This document shows positions 51,056-58,694 of a DNA stretch of 60,676 nt, piece after piece. How positions within the stretch are numbered: the first letter of the stretch is position 1; every line of letters starts with the position of its first letter. The DNA comes from a virus: positions 1 to 60,676 of IMG/VR virus record IMGVR_UViG_3300044731_001504. One strand, 5' to 3'. Below the pieces are notes generated by a model, which had not been told where the DNA came from, searched no databases, and saw only the letters and a list, made by a program, of their open reading frames with translations. The position numbers and the translations under genes are program-made.

Positions 51056-51373
51056 TTAGTCACAACCATCAGTTCTATCTTCAAAAACAAATTCTATTCT
51101 ATCACTAAATGTTTCAGAACAATAATTGTGGATTACTTTATATATCGGAGAGGTGTTATCAAAATCAAAATAATCAAATAACTCATCTTGATGATATGAA
51201 GACCATATGCGAAAAGTTGTCCCCTCCAAAATCATTTCGTTCCATTCTTCAGGATTCTCCAAATAATTGCAAGGGTCACTATCATCCATTTCATCCTCCA
51301 ATAAATCCGCCATATGTTCAATCATAAGAGGGTCATTCAATCTTCGTCTAAATCTAATAACATTAACATCCAT
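51056..51373 (-). CDS. Acidic hypothetical protein
   Basis: A 105-residue protein, MDVNVIRFRRRLNDPLMIEH, very acidic in the middle (LEDEMDDSDPCNYLENPEEW). No motif was recognised. Coupled to its neighbours; no promoter box. Confidence 0.55.
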   Translation of the reverse strand: MDVNVIRFRRRLNDPLMIEHMADLLEDEMDDSDPCNYLENPEEWNEMILEGTTFRIWSSYHQDELFDYFDFDNTSPIYKVIHNYCSETFSDRIEFVFEDRTDGCD

Positions 51374-51380
51374 AGTACTA

Positions 51381-52319
51381 TTATAATAAAACTAACATAA
51401 CGTAAAATCTTCCATCGCTCAAAGGACCTACCAAAATTTTGGATTTATTTCCGTTTAACTTATCATTGTCTGGTTTTATATTGTTATCCCATCTATTCAT
51501 TAAATCATGATAATCAGGGTCAACAATAATTGAAAGATTTTGTGGGACTGATGTTTCACCAGGTTCTAATGTTAATGTAAGACTTTTTAAATTAAAATTT
51601 ATTTTATCGGTATTAATTGAAATTCCTTTTGTTTGATTTTTTACATTTTCTCTTAATTGCTCATAATTATTACCAGTAATTATTATTTTGTCCTCATCAT
51701 TAACTGTATTATTAATTTTGGGATTAACATCAATTTTATCGTTAGCATTATCAAAATCATAATTATATCTGTCTGATTTGTATCTATAAAAAATTTGTTT
51801 AAACTCTTTTTTAGGGTTTCCTCCACCATCGTAATAGTAAGAATTTATCTCCTCAATCTCTGTAATGTTAAATGACGGGTTTTTACTAGCAGCACTTTGT
51901 ATAATACTATCGGAACCATTATTTATAGAAGGGTCATTATTACCTGCCCTATATTTAACATTATCACCACATCCCGCACCTCTACTTGATAATCCATCCC
52001 AATTCTCATCACTTTCCTCTAAAGTTACACTCCATTTTACCGTCCACCCTTGAACTGAAACATCCACTTTTGTAGGTTTTATTTTTATACCCTGTTCATT
52101 TAATTCTTTTATTCTATTTTGAACTATTTCATTCATATTACCTTTTTTACTGAACGCATGTAAAGAATCACAATTATTATCAGTTATTGTATATGATGAA
52201 AAAACTATCATATCATTTGTATTTTCAGATTGTTCAACAATTAATGGTTTAACATCTCCCATTGTTGATTCCATCAATTTGTAAAATCTTTTTTTATAAT
52301 TTTCAATATTTTTAGACAT
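51381..52319 (-). CDS. Leader-class protein with FYKLMESTMGDVKPLIVEQS
   Basis: A 312-residue protein. The leader reads RFYKLMESTMGDVKPLIVEQ followed by SENT (about 11-34), with LME and IVEQS sites. The body is Asn/Asp/Ser-rich and beta-like (GWTVKWSVTLEESDENWDG), ending in a hydrophobic strand (GRFYVMLVLL). No family known. Late-type box at plus 52336-52342. Confidence 0.65.
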   Translation of the reverse strand: MSKNIENYKKRFYKLMESTMGDVKPLIVEQSENTNDMIVFSSYTITDNNCDSLHAFSKKGNMNEIVQNRIKELNEQGIKIKPTKVDVSVQGWTVKWSVTLEESDENWDGLSSRGAGCGDNVKYRAGNNDPSINNGSDSIIQSAASKNPSFNITEIEEINSYYYDGGGNPKKEFKQIFYRYKSDRYNYDFDNANDKIDVNPKINNTVNDEDKIIITGNNYEQLRENVKNQTKGISINTDKINFNLKSLTLTLEPGETSVPQNLSIIVDPDYHDLMNRWDNNIKPDNDKLNGNKSKILVGPLSDGRFYVMLVLL

Positions 52320-52396
52320 AATAATATTTTTTTATATAAATACTTCTGTAAAATAAAAAACCCCCTCAATTGATAGATAGGTTTGTTTTTCACTAA

Positions 52397-53080
52397 CTAA
52401 TCAAAATTTTTTAACACTTCAATAACTTTATTAGTCAATTCATCATAATCCGCAAATATTACGGAATCAATAACATCGTGACTAGTTTCACTCACAACAG
52501 TGTGACCGACGGACATAAATGGAAAGCACCTAATTTGTTCAAAACAAAACATTTTATCTGAATAGTGAATATTTAATAAAATTTTTGATTTTCTAATTAT
52601 TTTATCTCTCTCTTCTCCAAATAACCCATTGTGATAACCAATAACTTTAACATTAATTCCTTTAGATGAAATTTGATTTACAATGTTTTCCCTTCTTCTA
52701 CTCATCCATCCAACAACACAAACATCATAATCATATATATTGTCAATATTATATGATATTAATTTTTCCTTGTACTCATCCCAAGCCTCCATTTTTATAT
52801 ATTTTGTCTTGAATATATTATGCCTATTTAATAATTCAATATTATACGTACTAAATGTCCATATTTCATAGATATGGTTTTGGGATAAACTATTATAATA
52901 CAAATAAGAATCACTAGTTTCTTCATCTGTTAATTGTTCGGTCATAAATAAAATATGTTTCTCATTACTCATTGAGTGCTTAACATGTATCGGATATTCG
53001 GCTTTAGGGCACAAGTCAGATTTTAAAAAATTATTTAACTCAATGAAATGAGGGTACTCCTGACTATAAACAATATTCAT
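52397..53080 (-). CDS. Glycosyltransferase-like protein (CgeB/GT-B type)
   Basis: A 227-residue protein from ATG 53080. The in-frame region up to 53134 overlaps a terminator hairpin (53107-53126), so the shorter start is used. It shares the pattern YDVCVVGWMSRRRENIVNQI, NVKVIGYHNGLFGEERDKII, RKSKILLNIHYSDKMFCFEQ with the first domain of the 18975-21848 protein, pointing to a common CgeB-like origin. The catalytic Glu region is FEQIRCFPFMS. Late-type box at plus 53087-53093. Confidence 0.72.
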   Translation of the reverse strand: MNIVYSQEYPHFIELNNFLKSDLCPKAEYPIHVKHSMSNEKHILFMTEQLTDEETSDSYLYYNSLSQNHIYEIWTFSTYNIELLNRHNIFKTKYIKMEAWDEYKEKLISYNIDNIYDYDVCVVGWMSRRRENIVNQISSKGINVKVIGYHNGLFGEERDKIIRKSKILLNIHYSDKMFCFEQIRCFPFMSVGHTVVSETSHDVIDSVIFADYDELTNKVIEVLKNFD

Positions 53081-53105
53081 ATAATGATAAATACCCTTGT
53101 GAAAT

Positions 53106-53130
53106 AAAAAACCCCTCATTGAGGGGATTT
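53106..53130 (-). terminator. Terminator of the 53154-53456 gene
   Basis: Stem CCCCTC/GAGGGG (53112-53117, 53121-53126) with ATT loop, flanked by A and T runs. Confidence 0.75.
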
Positions 53131-53153
53131 TCAAAATATTTTTAAATTAATTA

Positions 53154-53456
53154 TTAATATTTAATACTCAAATGTCCAGGTATCATAGAATGATTACCTA
53201 TTTTTCGGTTCCCAACTATCTTATCTAGTTTTAGATATTCATTAATACTTAATGATTGAACTCTTTTTGGAAATACAATGTATTTTTCACTTTCATCTTT
53301 TTTAACTTCATATCTAAGTTCGTTATTAATCGCCTTAACCATTTGGTCAATACTTGAATTAACTTCAGATGACTTATCATCTTTTTTAGATTCATTTACA
53401 ATTTTTCCAATTAATCTAGTTAATTCGGATTCTGTTAATTTAACAACTTTTTTCAT
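53154..53456 (-). CDS. Leader-class protein, MKKVVKLTES type
   Basis: A 100-residue protein starting MKKVVKLTESELTRLIGKIV followed by NESKKDDKSS, with LTES at 7-10 and VNES at 20-23. The body is a charged helix and short strands ending HLSIKY. Late-type box at plus 53471-53477. It is the first of the tandem series of this leader class. Confidence 0.65.
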   Translation of the reverse strand: MKKVVKLTESELTRLIGKIVNESKKDDKSSEVNSSIDQMVKAINNELRYEVKKDESEKYIVFPKRVQSLSINEYLKLDKIVGNRKIGNHSMIPGHLSIKY

Positions 53457-53496
53457 AATGGTGTTTTATAATAAATATATCACCAAACAAAAAATT

Positions 53497-53997
53497 CTAT
53501 ACCTCATCTTCAGAATGTTTCATAATACTTACAGGTTCCACAAATGTCCCCTTCAAATCAGACATTTCTTTTTTATACTGCTCAATGGTTTCAGCAGAAT
53601 AGATTGGAGCGAATAATGGACGATGACTAAACGGAACATTATCTCGGTTTTCCCAATCCACCAATTCTTTTTCCCATCCAGGAATGTGGGTTTCTATAAA
53701 CCTATAATTTTTCCATTTCTCCAAATCTTCTTTTGTTGGGACAAATTTAACATCTCCATAGTTTTCAATATCCAAATCAGGATTGTTTGTGTAAACATCA
53801 ACAACACCTTCGTCACCGAAATAACGATAACATAACTCCTGAACCGTATGCGGGTTTATATGTTTTTCTTTCCAGTTCCTTCCATAAGAACGAACATCAC
53901 AGATATAGAAATACCCATCCTCAAAAGAATTAATTTTGGAGTCAACTTCATTCTTTAATTTAATGAGCTCATCAAAAGTGTAGTTATCTAAATTCAT
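53497..53997 (-). CDS. Hypothetical protein with leaderless host-type promoter
   Basis: A 166-residue protein from ATG 53997 (MNLDNYTFDELIKLKNEVDS). The upstream in-frame ATG at 54015 is excluded because it lies inside the promoter (54002-54032). Aromatic- and acid-rich (PDLDIENYGDVKF, WKNYRFIETHIPGWEKELVD). No family recognised. Its early-type promoter contrasts with the late-type promoters all around it. Confidence 0.6.
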   Translation of the reverse strand: MNLDNYTFDELIKLKNEVDSKINSFEDGYFYICDVRSYGRNWKEKHINPHTVQELCYRYFGDEGVVDVYTNNPDLDIENYGDVKFVPTKEDLEKWKNYRFIETHIPGWEKELVDWENRDNVPFSHRPLFAPIYSAETIEQYKKEMSDLKGTFVEPVSIMKHSEDEV

Positions 53998-54001
53998 AGA
54001 G

Positions 54002-54032
54002 CAAATATAAAACAAAAAACCCCATCAAACAA
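54002..54032 (-). promoter_or_regulatory. Leaderless host-type promoter, overlaps a terminator loop
   Basis: The minus strand reads TTG-N20-TATATTTG, then exactly 4 nt to the ATG at 53997. The -33 TTG is inside the loop of the terminator at 54018-54044. Confidence 0.6.
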
Positions 54033-54044
54033 ATGAATGGGGTT
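54018..54044 (-). terminator. Terminator of the 54070-54441 gene
   Basis: Stem AACCCCAT/ATGGGGTT (54018-54025, 54037-54044) with an 11-nt loop. Confidence 0.6.
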
Positions 54045-54069
54045 TAAATTATTTTCTATACAATACTTG

Positions 54070-54441
54070 TTAAACCGGTAAAGGACAATATTTTGACCTT
54101 ATTTCATTCTCAACATTCGGCTCAAGTGTTGAATATCCAGAATAACCGCATTTACACGGGTCTTGGTCTGCACGTTTTACATATGCATAACCTGTCTCAC
54201 AATCAAAATACAAAACTTTCCCTTTCCATTCTTCACTATCTATAATTTCAAATTTAACAAGTTCTGTTCCTTCGTAATCAACTTTTTCCAAATATTCTAT
54301 AGTTAATACTCCCCAATCTTTTCTTTCTTGTTTGTACGGATTATAAAGTTTTGTTTTATAAATTCCTTCAGATTGTTCTTTTATAACTCTTTTAACAAGT
54401 TTAATCAAATCTGATTCTGTTAATCTTACAACTTTTTTCAT
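54070..54441 (-). CDS. Leader-class paralogue 1 of tandem array
   Basis: A 123-residue protein: leader MKKVVRLTESDLIKLVKRVI then KEQSEGIYKTK (LTES and IKEQS), body with WGVLTIEYLEKVDYEGTELV, KVLYFDCETGYAYVKR and CKCGYSGYSTLEPNVENEIR. Two other genes (54454, 55295) share the same body; the body has several cysteines. It is the downstream-most copy of the array and has no late-type box of its own; it probably shares transcripts with 54454. Confidence 0.7.
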   Translation of the reverse strand: MKKVVRLTESDLIKLVKRVIKEQSEGIYKTKLYNPYKQERKDWGVLTIEYLEKVDYEGTELVKFEIIDSEEWKGKVLYFDCETGYAYVKRADQDPCKCGYSGYSTLEPNVENEIRSKYCPLPV

Positions 54442-54453
54442 AATTAATTTATT

Positions 54454-54825
54454 TTAACTTTGCAAAGGACAATATTTTGACCTTATTTCATTTTCAACAT
54501 TCGGCTCAAGTGTTGTGTACCCACCAATACCCAGACCACATCTGCATACTTCCTCGTCTGGTCTTTTTATATATGCATACCCTGTTTCACAATCAAAATA
54601 CAAAACCGCAGACGCCCAATTGGGATTTTTAATTTCAAATTTAACAAGTTCTGTTCCTTCGTAATCAACTTTTTCCAAATATTCTATAGTTAATACCCCC
54701 CAATTTGTTTCCTTTCTGTCTCGACTATAAATTTTTGTTTTATAAATCCCTTCAGATTGTTCTTTTATAACTCTTTTAACAAGTCTAATCAAATCTGATT
54801 CTGTTAATCTTACGACTTTTTTCAT
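54454..54825 (-). CDS. Leader-class paralogue 2 of tandem array
   Basis: A 123-residue protein closely similar to the 54070 and 55295 copies (leader MKKVVRLTESDLIRLVKRVI then KEQSEGIYKTKIYS), differing in the Cys loop (EEVCRCGLGIGGYTTLEPNV). Shares WGVLTIEYLEKVDYEGTELV exactly with paralogue 1 over 20 residues. The upstream leader DNA has a decayed late-type box (TATTGT), so the copy may be expressed from further upstream. Confidence 0.7.
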   Translation of the reverse strand: MKKVVRLTESDLIRLVKRVIKEQSEGIYKTKIYSRDRKETNWGVLTIEYLEKVDYEGTELVKFEIKNPNWASAVLYFDCETGYAYIKRPDEEVCRCGLGIGGYTTLEPNVENEIRSKYCPLQS

Positions 54826-54849
54826 ATTAATATTTTACAATAGTTAAGA

Positions 54850-55260
54850 TTACATTTCATCATCCCCATTAATATTGGGAGAATTAAAAAATTCATCAAT
54901 TAATGCAATTTCTTCTTTAGCTAGTCTATAAATTGTTTTCAGATTAGGACATCCATAGGTTTTAGATAATTTAAACATCTTCATAATGTTTTCTTTAGCG
55001 GCGTTATTCATTATATCTCCAATCTGAGAAATTTCCTCAGGTTTCACATTAAATTCTATTAAATCTTTTCTTACCTGAAGTATTTCGTATTCCATTTCGT
55101 TACAAAATCTTCTCGTACCTTCACCATGACGTGTAAAGATATGACCCGTTTTACTTGACGGAAAAGAATCATCAGGATAAGGTATTTCACCACCCTCTTT
55201 AATAACCTTTTTAATTAAACCTATCAAATCAGATTCGGTTAATCTTACAACTTTTTTCAT
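54850..55260 (-). CDS. Leader-class protein with the array leader but different body
   Basis: A 136-residue protein: leader MKKVVRLTESDLIGLIKKVI then KEGGEIPYPDD, but the body (SSKTGHIFTRHGEGTRRFCN, IGDIMNNAAKENIMKMFKLS) is unrelated to the flanking paralogues. It has one His/Arg/Cys patch and helices. The same promoter plus leader on a different body indicates cassette swapping. Late-type box at plus 55275-55281. Confidence 0.7.
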   Translation of the reverse strand: MKKVVRLTESDLIGLIKKVIKEGGEIPYPDDSFPSSKTGHIFTRHGEGTRRFCNEMEYEILQVRKDLIEFNVKPEEISQIGDIMNNAAKENIMKMFKLSKTYGCPNLKTIYRLAKEEIALIDEFFNSPNINGDDEM

Positions 55261-55294
55261 AATAATATTTTACAATAAATATATCAGATTTATT

Positions 55295-55660
55295 CTAAAT
55301 TGGTAACGGACAATATTTTGACCTTATTGCGTCTTCAACATCTTGTTCAAGTCTTGTTTGACCATAAGAGCTACACGTACAATCTATTTCAATTTTAGGT
55401 TTAACATATGAAAAACCTGTTTCACAATCAAAAAGCAAAAATTCATCTTCCCAATTTGTAATTTTAAATTTTACAAGTGTCGTATTTTTGTAATCAACAT
55501 TTTTTAAATATTCTAAAGTCATTTCCTCACCACTAAATTTTATTTTGGACCTGTCAGAATTATAAATTTTTGTTTTATATGTTGTATCAGATTGTTCTTT
55601 TATAACTCTTTTAACAAGTTTAATCAAATCTGATTCTGTTAATCTTACAACTTTTTTCAT
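55295..55660 (-). CDS. Leader-class paralogue 3 of tandem array
   Basis: A 121-residue protein with the same leader (MKKVVRLTESDLIKLVKRVI, then KEQSDTTYKTK) and a diverged body (EEMTLEYLKNVDYKNTTLVK, FLLFDCETGFSYVKPKIEID, CTCSSYG). It is the most distant of the three paralogues. Cut after IKE would leave about 98 residues. Late-type box at plus 55675-55681. Confidence 0.7.
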   Translation of the reverse strand: MKKVVRLTESDLIKLVKRVIKEQSDTTYKTKIYNSDRSKIKFSGEEMTLEYLKNVDYKNTTLVKFKITNWEDEFLLFDCETGFSYVKPKIEIDCTCSSYGQTRLEQDVEDAIRSKYCPLPI

Positions 55661-55674
55661 ATTAATATTTTACA

Positions 55675-55740
55675 ATAAATATATCTGAAAATAAAAAGGG
55701 GGTAGGGGGGATTGGAACAACGGGGAAAAAAATTTTTATT
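55675..55740 (-). repeat. Repeated G-rich intergenic element, copy 1
   Basis: Promoter box plus AAAAAGGGGGTAGGGGGGAT, then TGGAACAACGGGG and AAAAAAATTTTTAT. A second copy with 95% identity over about 65 nt is at 57333-57397. On the coding (minus) strand it is C-rich and follows a stop codon. Confidence 0.85.
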
Positions 55741-56017
55741 CCCTATCAGAATATTCAAGATACACCCCGATTTCATTTTTAATCCCAAGTTTTTTCAGGG
55801 TATCAAAAATTAGAGATTTAATATCTTGCCAAACTTCAATGTAGTTCATAATAAATGGTTCAAAGTCAATGAATAAAAAAACATTGTACCTAAAATTTTT
55901 TTCATCATCTCTATAATAGCTACGCATATCACGTTCAGTTGTCACCTCAACATTATTAAAACCAGGATATTTCTTATCCAAGATATGCGTAACAACAGTT
56001 TTAATATAATTCTCCAT
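55736..56017 (-). CDS. Hypothetical protein
   Basis: A 93-residue protein, MENYIKTVVTHILDKKYPGF, Arg/Tyr/Phe-rich (RSYYRDDEKNFRYNVFLFID). No family recognised. The end overlaps the G-rich element by a few nt. Confidence 0.55.
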   Translation of the reverse strand: MENYIKTVVTHILDKKYPGFNNVEVTTERDMRSYYRDDEKNFRYNVFLFIDFEPFIMNYIEVWQDIKSLIFDTLKKLGIKNEIGVYLEYSDRE

Positions 56018-56020
56018 ATC

Positions 56021-56434
56021 TTAACATTTTCCAGTATTATATACCTTAACATTGTGACCTCTAAACAATCCACCACCATATTTAAATAACATCTTAGAAA
56101 TAATCTCGTTATAGATATTCACGGTTCCTTCGTCAAACATATATCTCAATCTATTTTCGGGTGATGGTTCGGGAATAAACATAACCAAATCAAACGAATA
56201 CTGGGTGGGAATAATCTGATAATCACAATATCTTAATCCAGTCTTGGGAAAATCCTTTTCCATAAGAATCTTTGCCAAATATATCATATCTTTTTTAGAA
56301 CCAGTTATACCTGTTATGGAAATAATCTTCTCAGGAGTTATACCTAGTATATTGGATAATTTTTCCATTCCATATTTTTCCAATAATTGTCTAATGGTTT
56401 CACTAGCTTGGGATTCGGTTATAAGATATTTCAT
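56021..56434 (-). CDS. Leader-class protein, MKYLITESQ type
   Basis: A 137-residue protein starting MKYLITESQASETIRQLLEK, with ITE at 5-7. Body has LSNILGITPEKIISITGITG and a basic C-terminus (GGGLFRGHNVKVYNTGKC). No family recognised. Immediately precedes the 55736 gene (3 nt). Confidence 0.65.
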   Translation of the reverse strand: MKYLITESQASETIRQLLEKYGMEKLSNILGITPEKIISITGITGSKKDMIYLAKILMEKDFPKTGLRYCDYQIIPTQYSFDLVMFIPEPSPENRLRYMFDEGTVNIYNEIISKMLFKYGGGLFRGHNVKVYNTGKC

Positions 56435-56450
56435 ATATCAATAAAAAGGA

Positions 56451-57326
56451 TTATTTCTTACAGAATCTATTTATATTCCACTCACCGCTTTTTGATTTGT
56501 TATAGTCCGCCAAAAACTTTCCATCTTTTGTGGAATGAATTCTATCAAAAGTACCAGCTCCTTTTTTACCAACAAATGTCACACCACAATATTGCTCAAC
56601 AGCTCTTTCCGTATTCTTATCGTAGAATGGTTCAGGAATAATTGTTTTTTCGGGTTCAATTGCCGTTGTGGTTATTACAGGCGGAGTTGTGGTTGTTGTG
56701 GTAATAATTGGCTCAACAACGGGAGAGGTTGTTTTGGTTGTTACAACAACAGGTTCCTCATAAACAGGTTTGATTGGAGGTTTAACAACTGGTAACCAAA
56801 GGTTTGCGAAGCGTTTATCCCATCCCCCATAGTCATGTCTCCATGAAGTGATAATATCTTTTAATTTAAAATCACTAAATATTTTATAATAAACGTCAGC
56901 ATCATTTTTAGTAATAGTAAGCGTACTATATCGGATAAAATTACTTGATTTGTATAAATCTGAAACATGAGGTTCTCCAATTGATGTAGAATAAATGAAA
57001 TCCATCATATATGCCGGCCAATTAAGCCAGTTACTCAAACTTGTATTCCCCACTAATTTTTTTTGATAATCATATTCATTACCTTCTGTTGAATACTCCA
57101 CGTCAAACCTAATGTTTCCATTTTTAATACTCTTGCCTTTCATACTGAATGAGCCATCAGACGTATTTTCGTTTTTTTTGTTTCTGGTGAAATAATCATA
57201 AAACATTTTTTGAACATTATAAATGTCCATTGCGGCTTTATATTTCTTTTTATCTGTATAAACCTTTTGTTCAGATAAAACTTGCTTAAGAGAGCGATAT
57301 TGTGATTCTGTAATTAGATATTTCAT
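56451..57326 (-). CDS. Leader-class protein with Thr/Pro/Val linker
   Basis: A 291-residue protein. Leader MKYLITESQYRSLKQVLSEQ then KVYTDKKK; ITES and LSEQ sites. A Thr/Val/Pro-rich region (about 185-230: VTTKTTSPVVEPIITTTTTT) resembles a flexible stalk. The C-terminal 60 residues (AVEQYCGVTFVGKKGAGTFD, RIHSTKDG) look like a small folded domain with one Cys. Late-type box at plus 57333-57339. Confidence 0.65.
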   Translation of the reverse strand: MKYLITESQYRSLKQVLSEQKVYTDKKKYKAAMDIYNVQKMFYDYFTRNKKNENTSDGSFSMKGKSIKNGNIRFDVEYSTEGNEYDYQKKLVGNTSLSNWLNWPAYMMDFIYSTSIGEPHVSDLYKSSNFIRYSTLTITKNDADVYYKIFSDFKLKDIITSWRHDYGGWDKRFANLWLPVVKPPIKPVYEEPVVVTTKTTSPVVEPIITTTTTTPPVITTTAIEPEKTIIPEPFYDKNTERAVEQYCGVTFVGKKGAGTFDRIHSTKDGKFLADYNKSKSGEWNINRFCKK

Positions 57327-57332
57327 ATATTA

Positions 57333-57397
57333 ATAAATATATTCAGAAATAAAAAGGGGGGTAGGGGGGATTGGAACAACGGGAAAAAAATTTTTAT
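57333..57397 (-). repeat. Repeated G-rich intergenic element, copy 2
   Basis: Same element as at 55675-55740: late-type box, AAAAAGGGGGGTAGGGGGGA, TTGGAACAACGGG and AAAAAAATTTTTATA. It lies between two leader-class genes on the minus strand. Confidence 0.85.
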
Positions 57398-58350
57398 AAA
57401 TTATTCTTAATCAAGTTATAATAAAACTTGCTAATATCATCAGGTGAAGTTATATTACGCTCCCTCAATCGTGCTCTAATATTTTCAATAAAGGCAACAA
57501 GATGAGATTCAGGAACGGTTTTATACATTTCAACGGGAATATATTTTTTATCAATTAATCCCATAACTTGCAGTTCCCTGATTTTCCGTGATGCAAAATT
57601 ATCGGCAGTTGTTTCAATTTGCTTCATAAACTTGGCGGTATCAACAACGGAGATTTCATCGTTATAAAATTCATTCATTTTTTCAATACCATATTTCTTA
57701 TACTGATACTGATGGGCAATTTCGTGAAATATAACAAACAAAGCAAATCCCAATGGACGACCAAGAATAACATTATTAATTAATACCCCGTTATGCAATG
57801 CCGCCCCAAGGGCAGCATATTTAAATTCAGAAAATTCTATTTTCTGACAACCTGATTTCTCAATAAAATTTACAACAAAATCAACCAATTCATCTGACAT
57901 ATTAAATTTTGATTTCAAGGTTTCAATAAAATCCCCAAGACCAGATGTTTCCTCATTAATAATACGTTCAACCAAATTTGATTCTGACAATCTTGATTTA
58001 GGAAGGCTACTATACCCTTTATCAATATAATTCCTCAAATAAGATTCAACCTTATCTGAAAAGAATTTAATAACCATTTCGGATGGGATGGAATTAATTA
58101 TTTTTAACTTTTCAATGGATGGATAATGGTCGTCAGGTGTTAAACTATTAAATCTAGAATCATATTTAAAATGAAATTCATACCCATGATTATATCCAAA
58201 TATTTCCCCTTTTTTATAAAGATATACCGTGGCAGTTATTTTATCGAGCCCGTTATCATACCTATAAATAATATCAAATGTGATACCAAGTTGTTTAAAT
58301 AGGTTTGATAATAATTCAACAGATTTATTTTCAGTTATAAGATATTTCAT
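57394..58350 (-). CDS. Leader-class HEIAH zinc metalloprotease-like protein
   Basis: A 318-residue protein from ATG 58350 (MKYLITENKSVELLSNLFKQ); the upstream in-frame extension would cross the late-type box at plus 58357-58363. Leader ITE at 5-7. Zinc helix FVIFHEIAHQYQYKKYGIEK (about 207-226), followed by a candidate third ligand in the Asp/Glu-rich region FYNDEISVVDTAKFM. A second site-like region is INEETSGLGDF. Substrate unknown. Confidence 0.7.
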   Translation of the reverse strand: MKYLITENKSVELLSNLFKQLGITFDIIYRYDNGLDKITATVYLYKKGEIFGYNHGYEFHFKYDSRFNSLTPDDHYPSIEKLKIINSIPSEMVIKFFSDKVESYLRNYIDKGYSSLPKSRLSESNLVERIINEETSGLGDFIETLKSKFNMSDELVDFVVNFIEKSGCQKIEFSEFKYAALGAALHNGVLINNVILGRPLGFALFVIFHEIAHQYQYKKYGIEKMNEFYNDEISVVDTAKFMKQIETTADNFASRKIRELQVMGLIDKKYIPVEMYKTVPESHLVAFIENIRARLRERNITSPDDISKFYYNLIKNNL

Positions 58351-58426
58351 ATTCCAATAAATACAAAAAATTTCCAAAAATTTTTTTTCACATATGACCC
58401 TTCATTATCGTTGGGAGGTCATGTTC

Positions 58427-58687
58427 TCAAAATACAATATTTCCATATATCCTTTTATACTCATTAAGGTCATTCTTTAAATTGATAACATACTGACGAT
58501 AATCAATAACATCATCAAATCTAAACCTTTCATTCTCCTCCTCTCGTTGAAATAAGTTATCAATGGAATCATTAATCTCAGATAATATCTCCTGATATAT
58601 TCTTTCCCTATCAATACATTCCCTTAACTCTGACCTCAAGTCAAATACCTCACCTTCCAATTCCTGAATTCTTTCATTGTCTTCCAT
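58427..58687 (-). CDS. Coiled-coil acidic protein
   Basis: An 86-residue protein from ATG 58687 (MEDNERIQELEGEVFDLRSE); a longer in-frame ORF extends upstream but overlaps the next gene, so the 58687 start is preferred. Heptad-like Leu/Glu/Arg pattern over the first 60 residues predicts a coiled coil. Start is 7 nt after the neighbour's stop. Confidence 0.55.
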   Translation of the reverse strand: MEDNERIQELEGEVFDLRSELRECIDRERIYQEILSEINDSIDNLFQREEENERFRFDDVIDYRQYVINLKNDLNEYKRIYGNIVF

Positions 58688-58694
58688 CACCCAA

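Noticed and set aside
52350-52385. Possible terminator with ACCCCCTC and GATAGGTTTG
   Set aside because: Stem pairs poorly; no convincing hairpin.
53107-53134. Extended start of the second glycosyltransferase
   Set aside because: It lies within a terminator hairpin; ATG 53080 has its own late-type box.
54070-55660. CRISPR-like array
   Set aside because: Repeats are coding leaders about 400 nt apart, not short regularly spaced repeats.
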